64,000 nucleotides of DNA from Flavobacteriales bacterium UBA6051 (lineage in GTDB: Bacteria; Bacteroidota; Bacteroidia; Flavobacteriales_D; Crocinitomicaceae), in contig DIYP01000016.1 of the NCBI GenBank assembly GCA_002427735.1, positions 62,001 to 126,000 of the forward strand. Direction: 5' to 3'. Position 1 is the first letter of the stretch, and every line of letters starts with the position of its first letter. Positions 18,422 through 26,740 of this stretch are shown one piece after another. The position numbers and the translations under genes are program-made. The notes under the pieces are model-generated. The model saw only the letters and a list, made by a program, of their open reading frames with translations, had not been told where the DNA came from and ran no database searches.

Positions 18422-19009
18422 ATGAAACGAATCCAATCTACAGGTATGGTATTGAATATCGACAATATCGATACTGATCAAATCATCCCGGCCAAGTTTT
18501 TGAAATCAACAGATCGCGAAGGTTTTGGCAAGCACTTGTTTGCGAACTGGCGCTATCTTGAGAACGGAGAACCGAATCCAGACTTTAGTCTGCATAAATT
18601 TCGTAAAGGAAGTTCTGTGCTCATCGCGGGCAATAACTTTGGCTGTGGTTCAAGCAGAGAACATGCGGCCTGGGCTATTTCCGACTATGGCATTCGAGCT
18701 ATTATTTCCAGTCAATTTGCCGATATTTTTAAAGGTAATGCCTTGAACAATGATATCGTTCCGATTGAAGTCGAAGCCGACGAACTAGCGCTGATCACGA
18801 AGGAAGTAGAACAGCATCCAGAGACAGAAATCGATGTAAACATTGACGAGCAGTCCGTAACAATCAAAGGAGATTCCTTTTCATTTGAGAAGAAGTTTGA
18901 TATCGATCCATTGAAAAAGAAATTCATCATGGAAGATATCAGTGAGTTGGAATACCTTATCAGCATTAAGCAGAATATCGAAGCATTTGAATTAGAGCAC
19001 GTATTATGA
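18422..19009 (+). CDS. leuD: 3-isopropylmalate dehydratase small subunit
   Basis: The swivel-domain partner of LeuC, at 195 residues. Motifs include NIDTDQIIPAKFL (about 15-27) and GNNFGCGSSREHAAWAI (about 69-85), which shapes the active site. It overlaps leuB by 4 nt (ATGA), a sign of translational coupling. Confidence 0.96.
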   Translation: MKRIQSTGMVLNIDNIDTDQIIPAKFLKSTDREGFGKHLFANWRYLENGEPNPDFSLHKFRKGSSVLIAGNNFGCGSSREHAAWAISDYGIRAIISSQFADIFKGNALNNDIVPIEVEADELALITKEVEQHPETEIDVNIDEQSVTIKGDSFSFEKKFDIDPLKKKFIMEDISELEYLISIKQNIEAFELEHVL

Positions 19010-20121
19010 AAAAGCACATTGCCGTTATAAAAGGAGATGGAATTGGTCCCGAAATCGTTCAACAAGCGATCAAAGTACTTGATGCTGTTGCCTTTCGATT
19101 TAATCATGAGTTCAAATATACACCCGTTGATATGGGCGCTTGTGCCATTGAGAAATACGGTGTTCCGATCAGCGATGATGATTTAGGGATCTGTGCAGAC
19201 AGCGATGCTGTATTGCTTGGCGCCATTGGTGACCCTAAGTATGACAACGATCCAACACTCAAGGTACGCCCAGAGCAAGGCTTACTTAAATTGCGAAAAT
19301 TTCTGGGACTGTATTGCAACATTCGCCCCATTGTTACTTACGCTAACATTGCGGATCAATCTCCTTTAAAAAACCACTTACTGAAGGATGTTGACTTCGT
19401 TATTTATCGGGAGTTGATCGGTGGAATTTATTTTGGTGAAAAGACGCTCAGTGAAGATGGTACAAAAGCGAGCGATCTTTGCACCTACACTTCACGTCAA
19501 ATTGAACGTATTGCGCACGAAGCATTCAAAGCAGCAGAGCAGCGTAAGCAAAAAGTAACAGTGGTAGACAAAGCCAATGTACTCGAAACATCACGCTTAT
19601 GGCGCAAGGAAGTTATGAACGTTGCAGAACTCTATCCAAAGGTAAAGCTGGAGTACCTGTTTGTTGATAACGCTGCCATGCAAATTGTTCAGCAGCCGCA
19701 ATCCTTTGATGTGATTTTGACGGAAAACATGTTTGGCGATATTTTATCCGACCTTGCGAGTGTTATTACAGGCTCAATAGGCATGCTTCCCTCCTCCTCT
19801 GTTGGTGGACGAAATGCTTTGTTCGAACCCATTCACGGTTCTTATCCGCAGGCAAAGGGACTAGACATTGCAAATCCAAATGCGACGATTCTCGCGGTGG
19901 CCATGTTATTAGACTACTTCGAACTTCACGATGAAGCAACTGCTGTAAGAAACGCTGTTGATTGGGCCATGCAGGAAGGCATCGTTACGCAAGATATTTC
20001 AGGTGATTCTCCCTCTGCATGCAGTGCAATAGGAGATCTTATTGCCAACTATATAGAAGGGCACGAAGAACTGACGATTAATAAACGAAATACTGAGGAA
20101 TCTAAAGGTGTCTTGATTTGA
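19006..20121 (+). CDS. leuB: 3-isopropylmalate dehydrogenase
   Basis: NAD-dependent oxidative decarboxylation of 3-isopropylmalate to the 2-oxoisocaproate precursor of leucine. At 371 residues it has family motifs GDGIGPEIV (10-18), RPEQGLLKLRKFLGLYCNIRP (arginines that bind substrate, about 87-106), VIYRELIGGIYFG (about 131-143), the metal-binding region ENMFGDILSDLASVITGS, and the NAD-loop FEPIHGSYPQAKG. It is the last gene of the operon and a strong terminator follows. The aminotransferase (ilvE) and ilv genes are not in this window. Confidence 0.96.
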   Translation: MKKHIAVIKGDGIGPEIVQQAIKVLDAVAFRFNHEFKYTPVDMGACAIEKYGVPISDDDLGICADSDAVLLGAIGDPKYDNDPTLKVRPEQGLLKLRKFLGLYCNIRPIVTYANIADQSPLKNHLLKDVDFVIYRELIGGIYFGEKTLSEDGTKASDLCTYTSRQIERIAHEAFKAAEQRKQKVTVVDKANVLETSRLWRKEVMNVAELYPKVKLEYLFVDNAAMQIVQQPQSFDVILTENMFGDILSDLASVITGSIGMLPSSSVGGRNALFEPIHGSYPQAKGLDIANPNATILAVAMLLDYFELHDEATAVRNAVDWAMQEGIVTQDISGDSPSACSAIGDLIANYIEGHEELTINKRNTEESKGVLI

Positions 20122-20165
20122 CCCTGCCTCTCTGAAGAAGCCTTTACAGGTTAATTCTAGTTTAG

Positions 20166-20197
20166 AGCCTCCACTTTTAGTCCGGTGGGGGCTTTTT
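20166..20197 (+). terminator. Terminator of the leu operon
   Basis: AGCCTCCAC (20166-20174) pairs with GTGGGGGCT, allowing one G-T wobble, and is followed by a run of six T. It lies 44 nt after the leuB stop. Confidence 0.85.
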
Positions 20198-20351
20198 TAT
20201 TGAATTAATTGGCTTCAACCGACATTTAAATCACTCTACCCATATTGTTCGCTACTATTTTTTTTTCAGGAGTTAAAAAAGTATACAAAAAGAGTCAATA
20301 AAATTGAGCTATTTACTCTACCTTTAACTATCAAAGGAAAAAATTGAGTAC

Positions 20352-20831
20352 ATGGATTTTTATGATTTAGACATCAATAAACCGAACGGCGATAACATCT
20401 CCATGGCCGATTACAAAGGCAAAGTTGTTTTAATAGTAAATACAGCGACGCAATGTGGTTTAACTCCACAGTTTAAAGGACTTGAAGAACTACATCAATC
20501 CTATAAAGATCAGGGCTTGGTAGTACTCGGTGCACCATGCAATCAATTTGCTGGTCAGGAACCGTTATCGAATGAAGAAATGACTGCTAACTGTGAAGTG
20601 AATCACGGTGTGACATTTCAACTAACGGAGAAAATAGATGTGAACGGAAAGAATACCCATCCTTTGTTTCAATACTTGAAAAAAAATCTCGGACATTGGT
20701 TATTTGGTAGTAAAGTGAAATGGAACTTCTCAAAGTTTTTAATTGATCGCGATGGGAAACCTTTTAAGCGTTATGCACCAACAACGAAGCCTGATTCTTT
20801 GAAAAATGACATAGAACAATTACTCAGCTAA
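20352..20831 (+). CDS. Glutathione-peroxidase-family thiol peroxidase
   Basis: It reduces hydrogen or lipid peroxides. The 159 residues have the catalytic set Cys35 (TQCGLT), Gln65 (APCNQF), and Trp124/Asn125 (KWNFSKFLID). The peroxidatic residue is Cys, not Sec. A second cysteine, Cys81 (NCEVN), lies where the resolving Cys of thioredoxin-dependent members is found, so thioredoxin rather than glutathione is the likely reductant (inferred). There is no signal peptide. It is a single gene with about 230 nt of leader region after the leu terminator. Confidence 0.93.
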   Translation: MDFYDLDINKPNGDNISMADYKGKVVLIVNTATQCGLTPQFKGLEELHQSYKDQGLVVLGAPCNQFAGQEPLSNEEMTANCEVNHGVTFQLTEKIDVNGKNTHPLFQYLKKNLGHWLFGSKVKWNFSKFLIDRDGKPFKRYAPTTKPDSLKNDIEQLLS

Positions 20832-20989
20832 GCAACGGTTTCTTAGCAGGAAAAAATAGCTTGAAATCTCTTACTCTTAGTGATCTTTAGGTCACAGAAA
20901 TCTTTATCTTTATATAAAGGATAAACAAGATGTGGTACCTTCTCCTTGTTGTCCTTAAAAGAAGTTATAGACTGTTAAATACACACATC

Positions 20990-21304
20990 ATGACAATTCA
21001 ACTAAATACCGACAAAAATATATCTGGAAACGCGCGACTTGAGAATTACATCAATGAGCTTATTACCGAGGAACTTTCACGTTTTGGCGAGCACCTTACG
21101 CGCATTGAAGTGCATCTTTCTGATGAAAATGCAGCCAAAGATGGTGAGAACGATAAGCGTTGCATGTTGGAAGCGCGATTAAAGAACAAACAACCAATTG
21201 CGGTGACCAGTCATGGGAATACTGTTGAGCAGTCATTGAATGAAGCGTTGGATAAACTAACGGCTTCACTTGACACGATTATCGGTCGTTCGCGAAATCA
21301 TTAA
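20990..21304 (+). CDS. Ribosome hibernation promotion factor / sigma-54 modulation family protein
   Basis: A 104-residue short-type HPF/RaiA protein that would bind the 30S decoding region and pause ribosomes in stationary phase. Family signs are the start TIQLNTDKNISGN, the middle strand RIEVHLSDENAAK, and the segment KRCMLEARLKNKQPIAVTSHG with a helix after it (VEQSLNEALDKLTASLD). The start is ATG 20990; the 20 upstream residues (from 20930) are not family-like. It converges on the DnaJ gene with 11 nt between stops. Confidence 0.82.
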   Translation: MTIQLNTDKNISGNARLENYINELITEELSRFGEHLTRIEVHLSDENAAKDGENDKRCMLEARLKNKQPIAVTSHGNTVEQSLNEALDKLTASLDTIIGRSRNH

Positions 21305-21315
21305 AAACCGAACGT

Positions 21316-22140
21316 TTACTTATACTTTTCTATGTATTCATAGGCTTCCTGTAACTCTATGAATCGTTCATGAGCAATGGCTTGTTGCTCTTCTGACTCA
21401 TTAGCAAAACGGTCGGGATGATGCAACTTAACCTGACTGCGGTATGCCTTTTTTATTTCTTCCATGTCGGCACTTTCTGCCACGCCCAGGATTTTATAAC
21501 AGCGTTGTAAACGTGTTTGCTTTCGATACGCTGAGGGCTCGCTGCTTCTTTGTTGTTTTGCGCGTTCTTTTGCCCTTCTCTTTTCCTGCCGCTGTTCGTG
21601 TATAGCGATGATACTTTCATACTCTTTTGGGTGAATGATCAAACGCTCCCTTAGCTCCTCCAGTATTTTGCGCTCATGCTTATTGAGTAATCCATCGATG
21701 TAGGACAAGCCTATGAGAAAATACATGATTTGGACGCGCTCTTTATAACTCAGGTGTTTCCCTAACCACAGACTAATGGACTCGATCTGAATCGGGTGAT
21801 TCATAGAGAAACGTAATGAATCATTGAAATTATATTTTACCTCTGGGAAGTAACGGTCAAAATAATCGTGTAGAAACCGAATTTTCTCCTTAGCGTCATT
21901 TCGATCAGCCCTTATAAGTCGGGCGGCTAAGCAAATGTACACTTCCAGCATACTGTCTCTTGAATAAGCAGTGCGCTGAGGGAAAATCCCTTTTTCCCAT
22001 CGTGATCGATTAATAAACTGGTACAACCAAAAACCACCAGCAAAAGCCAGTGGAATACCGAATGTTACCAGTAACTGGATTGAAACAGGCCATTCGGAGA
22101 CTTTACTGACAGGCGATGTATTCAAATAGAAAATCATCAA
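21316..22140 (-). CDS. Membrane-anchored TerB-like and J-domain protein (DjlA-like)
   Basis: The 274-residue protein has one membrane helix near residues 22-43 (LLVTFGIPLAFAGGFWLYQF). A helical TerB-like region follows (about 65-170; DGLLNKHERKILEEL with acidic residues), then a basic Arg/Lys linker, and a C-terminal J domain (about 210-272) with the HPD motif in KLHHPDRFANE that activates Hsp70. This order matches DjlA-type co-chaperones, with the J domain in the cytoplasm. The start is 22140 or the next Met. Confidence 0.85.
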   Translation of the reverse strand: MMIFYLNTSPVSKVSEWPVSIQLLVTFGIPLAFAGGFWLYQFINRSRWEKGIFPQRTAYSRDSMLEVYICLAARLIRADRNDAKEKIRFLHDYFDRYFPEVKYNFNDSLRFSMNHPIQIESISLWLGKHLSYKERVQIMYFLIGLSYIDGLLNKHERKILEELRERLIIHPKEYESIIAIHEQRQEKRRAKERAKQQRSSEPSAYRKQTRLQRCYKILGVAESADMEEIKKAYRSQVKLHHPDRFANESEEQQAIAHERFIELQEAYEYIEKYK

Positions 22141-22164
22141 TGCGTTAGATACGATCCCCGAAAG

Positions 22165-23670
22165 TTAATCATTGTGATAACCATTTTCATGGTAATAGTC
22201 ATGATAACTTTTCCTCAAGTATTCGTTAGCTTCATACGATGTTTTATTGAACCAATCATCATCATTCACCGTCATATTGCTTCCCTTTCGTTCATGGAGT
22301 TGATTTAAGTATCCGCGGTGCATGGTTTGAATGTGCCCGGGGCGATTCCCTCCTTTGGGCAATGCAGGCGGGATATAACTGGGTGGTTGAATGCCTTCCA
22401 TCGGATTATCTGTTCGGGCCTCACTTAAGGACAACGCGTCTCCAAGATGTGGTGCCGCTTTATCTCGTTCCGTCAAAGGAGCGATCCCATACTTTTCTTC
22501 CAATGTCGCTAATACAGAAGTGTGGTCAATAGGCGTTCCATTTTCTTCGACTCTGAATACTGACCCTTTTGGAATCCATGGAGAAATTAAAATAGCTGGA
22601 ATCCGCACCCCAAAGCGTGTAAAATCAAACCCTGTTGATGGGTCAACAGCTTTTGCATTGGGCTGTACTGCATTTGAAGGGGGTAAAACGTGATCGTAGC
22701 ATCCTCCATGTTCGTCGAAGTTGACAATCAACAACGTATCTTCCCAGTAGGTTGAATTCTTGATGGAATTGTACACTTGTAGTAAGAACTCCTCTCCTTT
22801 TGCCACATTGTAATTAGGATGCATACTGTTTCCCGTGACTCCCCATTGTGGCTCCAAAAAAACATACTCTGCCATCTCCTTATTATCGATGGCCGTCTGA
22901 AAATCGGCATAAGTCCCAAAGTGCGAATTATCTGCTTCCTGCAGCTCTTTAATAGTGGATCGGGCCAATGGCGGCGCATCATACCCGTACATGGACCATA
23001 ATACTTTTGCATTGGTCAATGCTGTGTAGATCGTTGGCGCTGTATATTCAAACTGTCCCTTCTTCATAGATCCATCGGGTTGCTTAATCTCAACAGTATC
23101 TTTTAATACTCCTTGCGAGGTTGCCATATGAATAAACGAACGGTTGGGGATCGTCTCTGTGGGCACAGAGCAATACCAATGGTCACACACGGCAAAGCCT
23201 TTGGCCAATCCAGACATTACAGGCAACAACTCGGGTGTAAACATTCCCATGATATCGTTGTTATTGATTCCCGGATATGCCGGCGGAACACCATCTTTTT
23301 CCTTGAAAAATTTCTCGTCAATGTTTTTGTATGCAAAAGCCCAATCGTTCACAAACCCCTGATTGAAAGGACCATCTTTTAGATTTGCAGGATGACCGTA
23401 CAATTGAGACAGGGTATTCTCATAGCCTTCCCCAGGATCTGCTTTCGGCATAACATAGCGATAAGGGTCTTCTGATGAAATCTGGAAAACGGACACGTCT
23501 TTTCCTGTCGATTGATCGGGATTACCTTCTTTTCCCGTGAGTCCGTCGAACGCATCGCCGTTGGATGATTTTCCGCTAGGATACAAGTATCCTAACATGT
23601 GATCAAAGGAACGGTTTTCCATCATGATCACAACGATGTGCTTTATTTTATCGAGGTTTGGATTTGCCAT
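22165..23670 (-). CDS. Phospholipase-C-like phosphoesterase
   Basis: A 501-residue member of the phosphoesterase family that includes non-haemolytic phospholipase C and acid phosphatase AcpA. The metal and nucleophile motif HIVVIMMENRSFDHMLGYL (about 11-29) is intact, as are GVPPAYPGINNN, VPTETIPNRSFIH and VNFDEHGGCYDHVLPP (about 315-330), which carry further ligands. Such enzymes are normally exported by Tat or Sec, but here the protein begins MANPNLDKIKHIVV with no signal sequence, and none is in frame upstream. Either it works in the cytoplasm or it leaves by an unseen route. It is divergent from the gamma carbonic anhydrase. Confidence 0.87.
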   Translation of the reverse strand: MANPNLDKIKHIVVIMMENRSFDHMLGYLYPSGKSSNGDAFDGLTGKEGNPDQSTGKDVSVFQISSEDPYRYVMPKADPGEGYENTLSQLYGHPANLKDGPFNQGFVNDWAFAYKNIDEKFFKEKDGVPPAYPGINNNDIMGMFTPELLPVMSGLAKGFAVCDHWYCSVPTETIPNRSFIHMATSQGVLKDTVEIKQPDGSMKKGQFEYTAPTIYTALTNAKVLWSMYGYDAPPLARSTIKELQEADNSHFGTYADFQTAIDNKEMAEYVFLEPQWGVTGNSMHPNYNVAKGEEFLLQVYNSIKNSTYWEDTLLIVNFDEHGGCYDHVLPPSNAVQPNAKAVDPSTGFDFTRFGVRIPAILISPWIPKGSVFRVEENGTPIDHTSVLATLEEKYGIAPLTERDKAAPHLGDALSLSEARTDNPMEGIQPPSYIPPALPKGGNRPGHIQTMHRGYLNQLHERKGSNMTVNDDDWFNKTSYEANEYLRKSYHDYYHENGYHND

Positions 23671-23748
23671 AAGTTGAGCTGCTTTGAATAAGTGTTCCTA
23701 CCAATATCCAAAAAAATTGTTGCACCTGCTTATCTTTACAGAAAAAAA

Positions 23749-24264
23749 ATGGCACTGATTAAAACTTGTAGAGGGAAAACACCTGTTCACGGAAACGATT
23801 GTTGGTTTGCGGAAAATACCACGATTGTGGGTGATGTCGCGATGGGGGATCAATGTTCTGTCTGGTTCAATGCTGTTATTCGCGGGGATGTGAACTCAAT
23901 TGAAATGGGTAACAAAGTAAATGTGCAGGATGGTGCGGTGATCCATTGTACGTTTGAGAAGACAAAAACGGTATTGGGCAATAACGTATCTATTGGGCAT
24001 AATGCTTTGGTCCACGGCTGTACGGTAGAAGATAATGTGCTGATCGGCATGGGATCAATTGTGATGGACGATTGCTATATCGAATCAGGGTCAATTATCG
24101 CGGCCGGAGCTGTTTTATTGGAAGGCACACGCGTTGAAGCTGGCTCTATTTACGCGGGGGTACCTGCTAAGAAAGTAAAAGAGATTTCTCCTGAACTGTT
24201 TGAAGGCGAGGTGATGCGAATTGCGAATAACTATGTGAAGTATAGTGGGTGGTTTAAGGAGTGA
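23749..24264 (+). CDS. Gamma-class carbonic anhydrase-like hexapeptide-repeat protein
   Basis: A left-handed beta-helix protein of 171 residues (start ATG 23749, MALIKTCRGKTPV). The gamma-CA signature is present: SVWFNAVIRGDVNSIEMGNKVNVQDGAVIH, with Arg and Asp of the RGD turn, and the three zinc His in AVIHCTF, SIGHNALVHGC. It ends AGVPAKKVKEIS with a C-terminal helix. These proteins hydrate CO2 or are YrdA/PaaY-like with unproven activity. It is a single gene; TATCTTTA at 23731 may be part of its promoter. Confidence 0.9.
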   Translation: MALIKTCRGKTPVHGNDCWFAENTTIVGDVAMGDQCSVWFNAVIRGDVNSIEMGNKVNVQDGAVIHCTFEKTKTVLGNNVSIGHNALVHGCTVEDNVLIGMGSIVMDDCYIESGSIIAAGAVLLEGTRVEAGSIYAGVPAKKVKEISPELFEGEVMRIANNYVKYSGWFKE

Positions 24265-24375
24265 GGTGGAATCGCTGAGGTTTTGGGTATTAATGTTGGG
24301 GAGTTGTTAGTGAGAACCAGAAGCTAGGTTATTCTCTCTGCTTGTACTAAACAGATTCTAAAAATATCCGTTATT

Positions 24376-25470
24376 TTAAAGTTCAAGTTTTTCATTATCT
24401 GCACTTGTCAATCTATCTTTTGTAATATCTAAATTTTGAAAGGCTTCAAAGTTATTATCCTCTTCCCTAACAAGATTACTTTCACACAGGATAAAGTATG
24501 TCAGTCGTCCTGTTTCCATAATCCAAGAGAGTGTGTAGAAAAAAACGATTTTACACACAAACGCAAATGAGGTAAGCATTGTGAAAATAATCTTAGTATG
24601 AGATTCAAATCCTAATCCAAAATCTACATTCTTAAAAATGTATAACATTTGTATCGCCGCATATACATATAAAATAATAACCGTTGAATGCGGAGCTCTA
24701 AAAAAAGGACTATTAAGTTTCCCCACAAAGGCAGCAAAACTAACCGTTACAAATACACCTATAACAAGTTGAATAACAAATTGCCAAAATTTGAAGCTAT
24801 AATGATCACTAATAAAAGTATGGACAAGAACATTTGCAAAGACCAATGCAATAAAAAGTAAAAGTATTCTTCCTGTAAACAAATCTCCCTTTGCTACACC
24901 ACCAGGGGTTTTCTTGACTGTTTTCTTGGATAAAATCCGATACATAAAAACCATTAATAGGGATGACCCAATGTTTAAAGTATCAATGATAATCTCAAAC
25001 CAATAATTTGAATTAAAGTTTTGTGAAATACTAGACTGAAAGCACAAAAGAAAATAAATAATAAACCAAACGACCCAAATTGCCTGCCATAACTGGTAAA
25101 ACTGACGTAAGTTCTTATTAAATGCTTCTTCAAGATAAGGCCCTTGAACATTAGATAATTGACTTTTACTTCCAAACCTTTCCGCAATGTACTTCTTCAG
25201 CTCTATCCCTTTTCCAAAGCCGACAGGATAGTACTTTCCTTGCATGGTGAAAAACACGAAAACAATAAAGCAAGTATGAATAATATGGCCTGTTAACCTG
25301 TAATTATCTTCTTTTGCTAAATCATTCAGAATTTGACTCAACGTTTCAGAATCTAAGTAAGTTTTAAGAATAGGAATTAGGACAGTAGAAAAAATAAGAA
25401 TGATTCCTGCAACAATTGGTAAGCCTCTGTAATACTTCTTCTTATTTCTAAGCCACGTTTTATATTCCAT
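24376..25470 (-). CDS. Polytopic membrane protein of unknown function
   Basis: A 364-residue protein with about eight hydrophobic segments (near 17-36, 63-77, 124-146, 163-178, 200-220, 226-250, 262-280 and 288-315). A charged C-terminal tail ends KLEL. There is no signal peptide and no recognisable motif. Base composition is clearly more AT-rich than in the leu region. It lies beside the attC-like elements and on the opposite strand from their genes, as can occur for cassette or recently acquired genes. Confidence 0.6.
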   Translation of the reverse strand: MEYKTWLRNKKKYYRGLPIVAGIILIFSTVLIPILKTYLDSETLSQILNDLAKEDNYRLTGHIIHTCFIVFVFFTMQGKYYPVGFGKGIELKKYIAERFGSKSQLSNVQGPYLEEAFNKNLRQFYQLWQAIWVVWFIIYFLLCFQSSISQNFNSNYWFEIIIDTLNIGSSLLMVFMYRILSKKTVKKTPGGVAKGDLFTGRILLLFIALVFANVLVHTFISDHYSFKFWQFVIQLVIGVFVTVSFAAFVGKLNSPFFRAPHSTVIILYVYAAIQMLYIFKNVDFGLGFESHTKIIFTMLTSFAFVCKIVFFYTLSWIMETGRLTYFILCESNLVREEDNNFEAFQNLDITKDRLTSADNEKLEL

Positions 25471-25697
25471 AGTGTAGATAGTTTAAGCCGATTGATATCA
25501 AAAATGCAACAAAAAAATATTTACAGCACTCACAATCAGCTCAAAACTCTAAAAACGAGTATTAGTACTTAGTCAAAGATGATATAGCTGCAACAAATGC
25601 TTATTTTGAATCAGAAAAAAGGAGATTATTTTAAACGTTCGTTTACTGAAGTAACAATACAGGTCAGTAGAATAAGAAATGTTCATGCTCTTTACAG

Positions 25698-25792
25698 AAG
25701 CGCGTATAACATGCTCTAAGCATTATGCCGAAAAAAGTTATATTCGAGAAACAGCACAAGCGCAGAGCGCCGAACTTTTGTTAGCTGCGCTT
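25698..25792 (+). repeat. attC-like element, site 1
   Basis: The 330-bp gap 25471-25800 holds this element. The outer arms AAGCGCGTATAACA (25698-25711) and TGTTAGCTGCGCTT (25779-25792) pair over 11 of 14 bases. The inner arms GCTCTAAGC (25713-25721) and GCGCAGAGC (25760-25768) pair over 7 of 9. The 3' half (GCACAAGCGCAGAGC then GCCGAAC) recurs at sites 2 and 3. The SUMF1 gene starts 9 nt downstream. The nested arms, 95-nt length and placement match integron attC sites, but the spacers are uneven and the strict R consensus is not met. The rest of the gap (25471-25697) shows nothing recognisable. Confidence 0.5.
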
Positions 25793-25800
25793 ACCACAGC

Positions 25801-26490
25801 ATGCGATCAATCAAAGAAAAAATTGACCCATTATTTGTAACCATTCCTGCGGGTACCGTAGAAATGAGAGACGACCGGACCAAAAAAATCTGGTCTGTTG
25901 ATATTGAATCCTTCGAACTCTTCAAATTTCCAATTACGCAGGAAATATATAAAGCGGTGATTAATGAGAACCCATCAACATTTGTTGGTGATAAATTCCC
26001 TATTGAAACTGTGTCTTGGATTGATGCAGTGACTTTTTGTAATAGCTTATCTCAGCATTTAGGAAAAGATCAATACTATCTCATTGACCTTCAAAATGAA
26101 AAAGTAATTTCGAATCCAAGGGCAAATGGATTTCGATTACCAACAAAAGCCGAATGGCAACATGCATGTCAAGCAGGCACCAATAGTATCAGGTATGGAG
26201 AACTTAATGAGATAGCCTGGTATAAGGAGAATTCTGAGAATCACATCATGGAAGTTGGACAAAAGAAACCAAATGACTGGGGGCTTTACGATATGCTTGG
26301 CAATGTTTGGGAATGGTGCTCGGATATTTATGACGAAACTGTATACGGTACCTATCGTGTATTTCGTGGTGGTGGTTGGTGTGATCAAGAAAGAAGTGTG
26401 ATGGCTACCACGCGAAGAAGAAGTCATCCGTTCTCATTTAAAACTGATGATTTAGGGTTCCGAATTGCCACGAATTCTCAACAAACGTAA
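25801..26490 (+). CDS. SUMF1 / formylglycine-generating-enzyme-fold protein
   Basis: A 229-residue SUMF1 domain without signal peptide. Signature parts are FVTIPAGTVEM (13-23), a Thr/Gln-rich recruiting strand (PITQEIYKAV), NGFRLPTKAEWQHACQAG (about 107-124), GLYDMLGNVWEWCSDIY (about 161-177), and FRGGGWCDQE followed by LGFRIA at the end. Only one Cys sits in the active-site loop where true FGEs have two, so it is probably not a sulfatase-activating enzyme. It follows attC-like site 1 by 9 nt and precedes site 2, so it looks like cassette cargo (inferred). Confidence 0.82.
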   Translation: MRSIKEKIDPLFVTIPAGTVEMRDDRTKKIWSVDIESFELFKFPITQEIYKAVINENPSTFVGDKFPIETVSWIDAVTFCNSLSQHLGKDQYYLIDLQNEKVISNPRANGFRLPTKAEWQHACQAGTNSIRYGELNEIAWYKENSENHIMEVGQKKPNDWGLYDMLGNVWEWCSDIYDETVYGTYRVFRGGGWCDQERSVMATTRRRSHPFSFKTDDLGFRIATNSQQT

Positions 26491-26605
26491 CTTACGGGTT
26501 AGATCGGCAAAAACTATGGTCTGAACAAGTACTGTTCATTTGCCAGTATCATCTTTGGCATTGCCCCTCCCATTTGAGAAGACGGACAAATGGTTGCACC
26601 GACTT

Positions 26606-26740
26606 CAGTGCTAACGGTTCACTTCGTGGCTGGCTTCGCTGGTGAAGCAAAATCAAACGCATTTTGTATATTCGAAATCGCAGAGTTGCACCAAATATCA
26701 ACAGCACAAACGCCGAGCACCGAACCATTATATATAACTG
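26606..26740 (+). repeat. attC-like element, site 2
   Basis: The 250-bp gap 26491-26740 ends in this element. The 5' arm CAGTGCTAACGGTTC (26606-26620) pairs with the 3' arm GAACCATTATATATAACTG (26722-26740): CAGT/ACTG and eight of nine in TAACGGTTC/GAACCATTA. The 3' conserved half (GCACAAACGCCGAGC, ACCGAAC; 26704-26726) matches sites 1 and 3. The next gene's ATG follows directly. An extra hairpin (GGCAAA/TTTGCC with GAACA/TGTTC inside, 26506-26544) lies in the same gap, so the left boundary of the element is uncertain. Confidence 0.5.

Noticed and set aside
26498..26504. GTTAGAT after the SUMF1 gene as an attC R' site
   Set aside because: No matching partner arm or conserved core nearby; a seven-base match is expected by chance.
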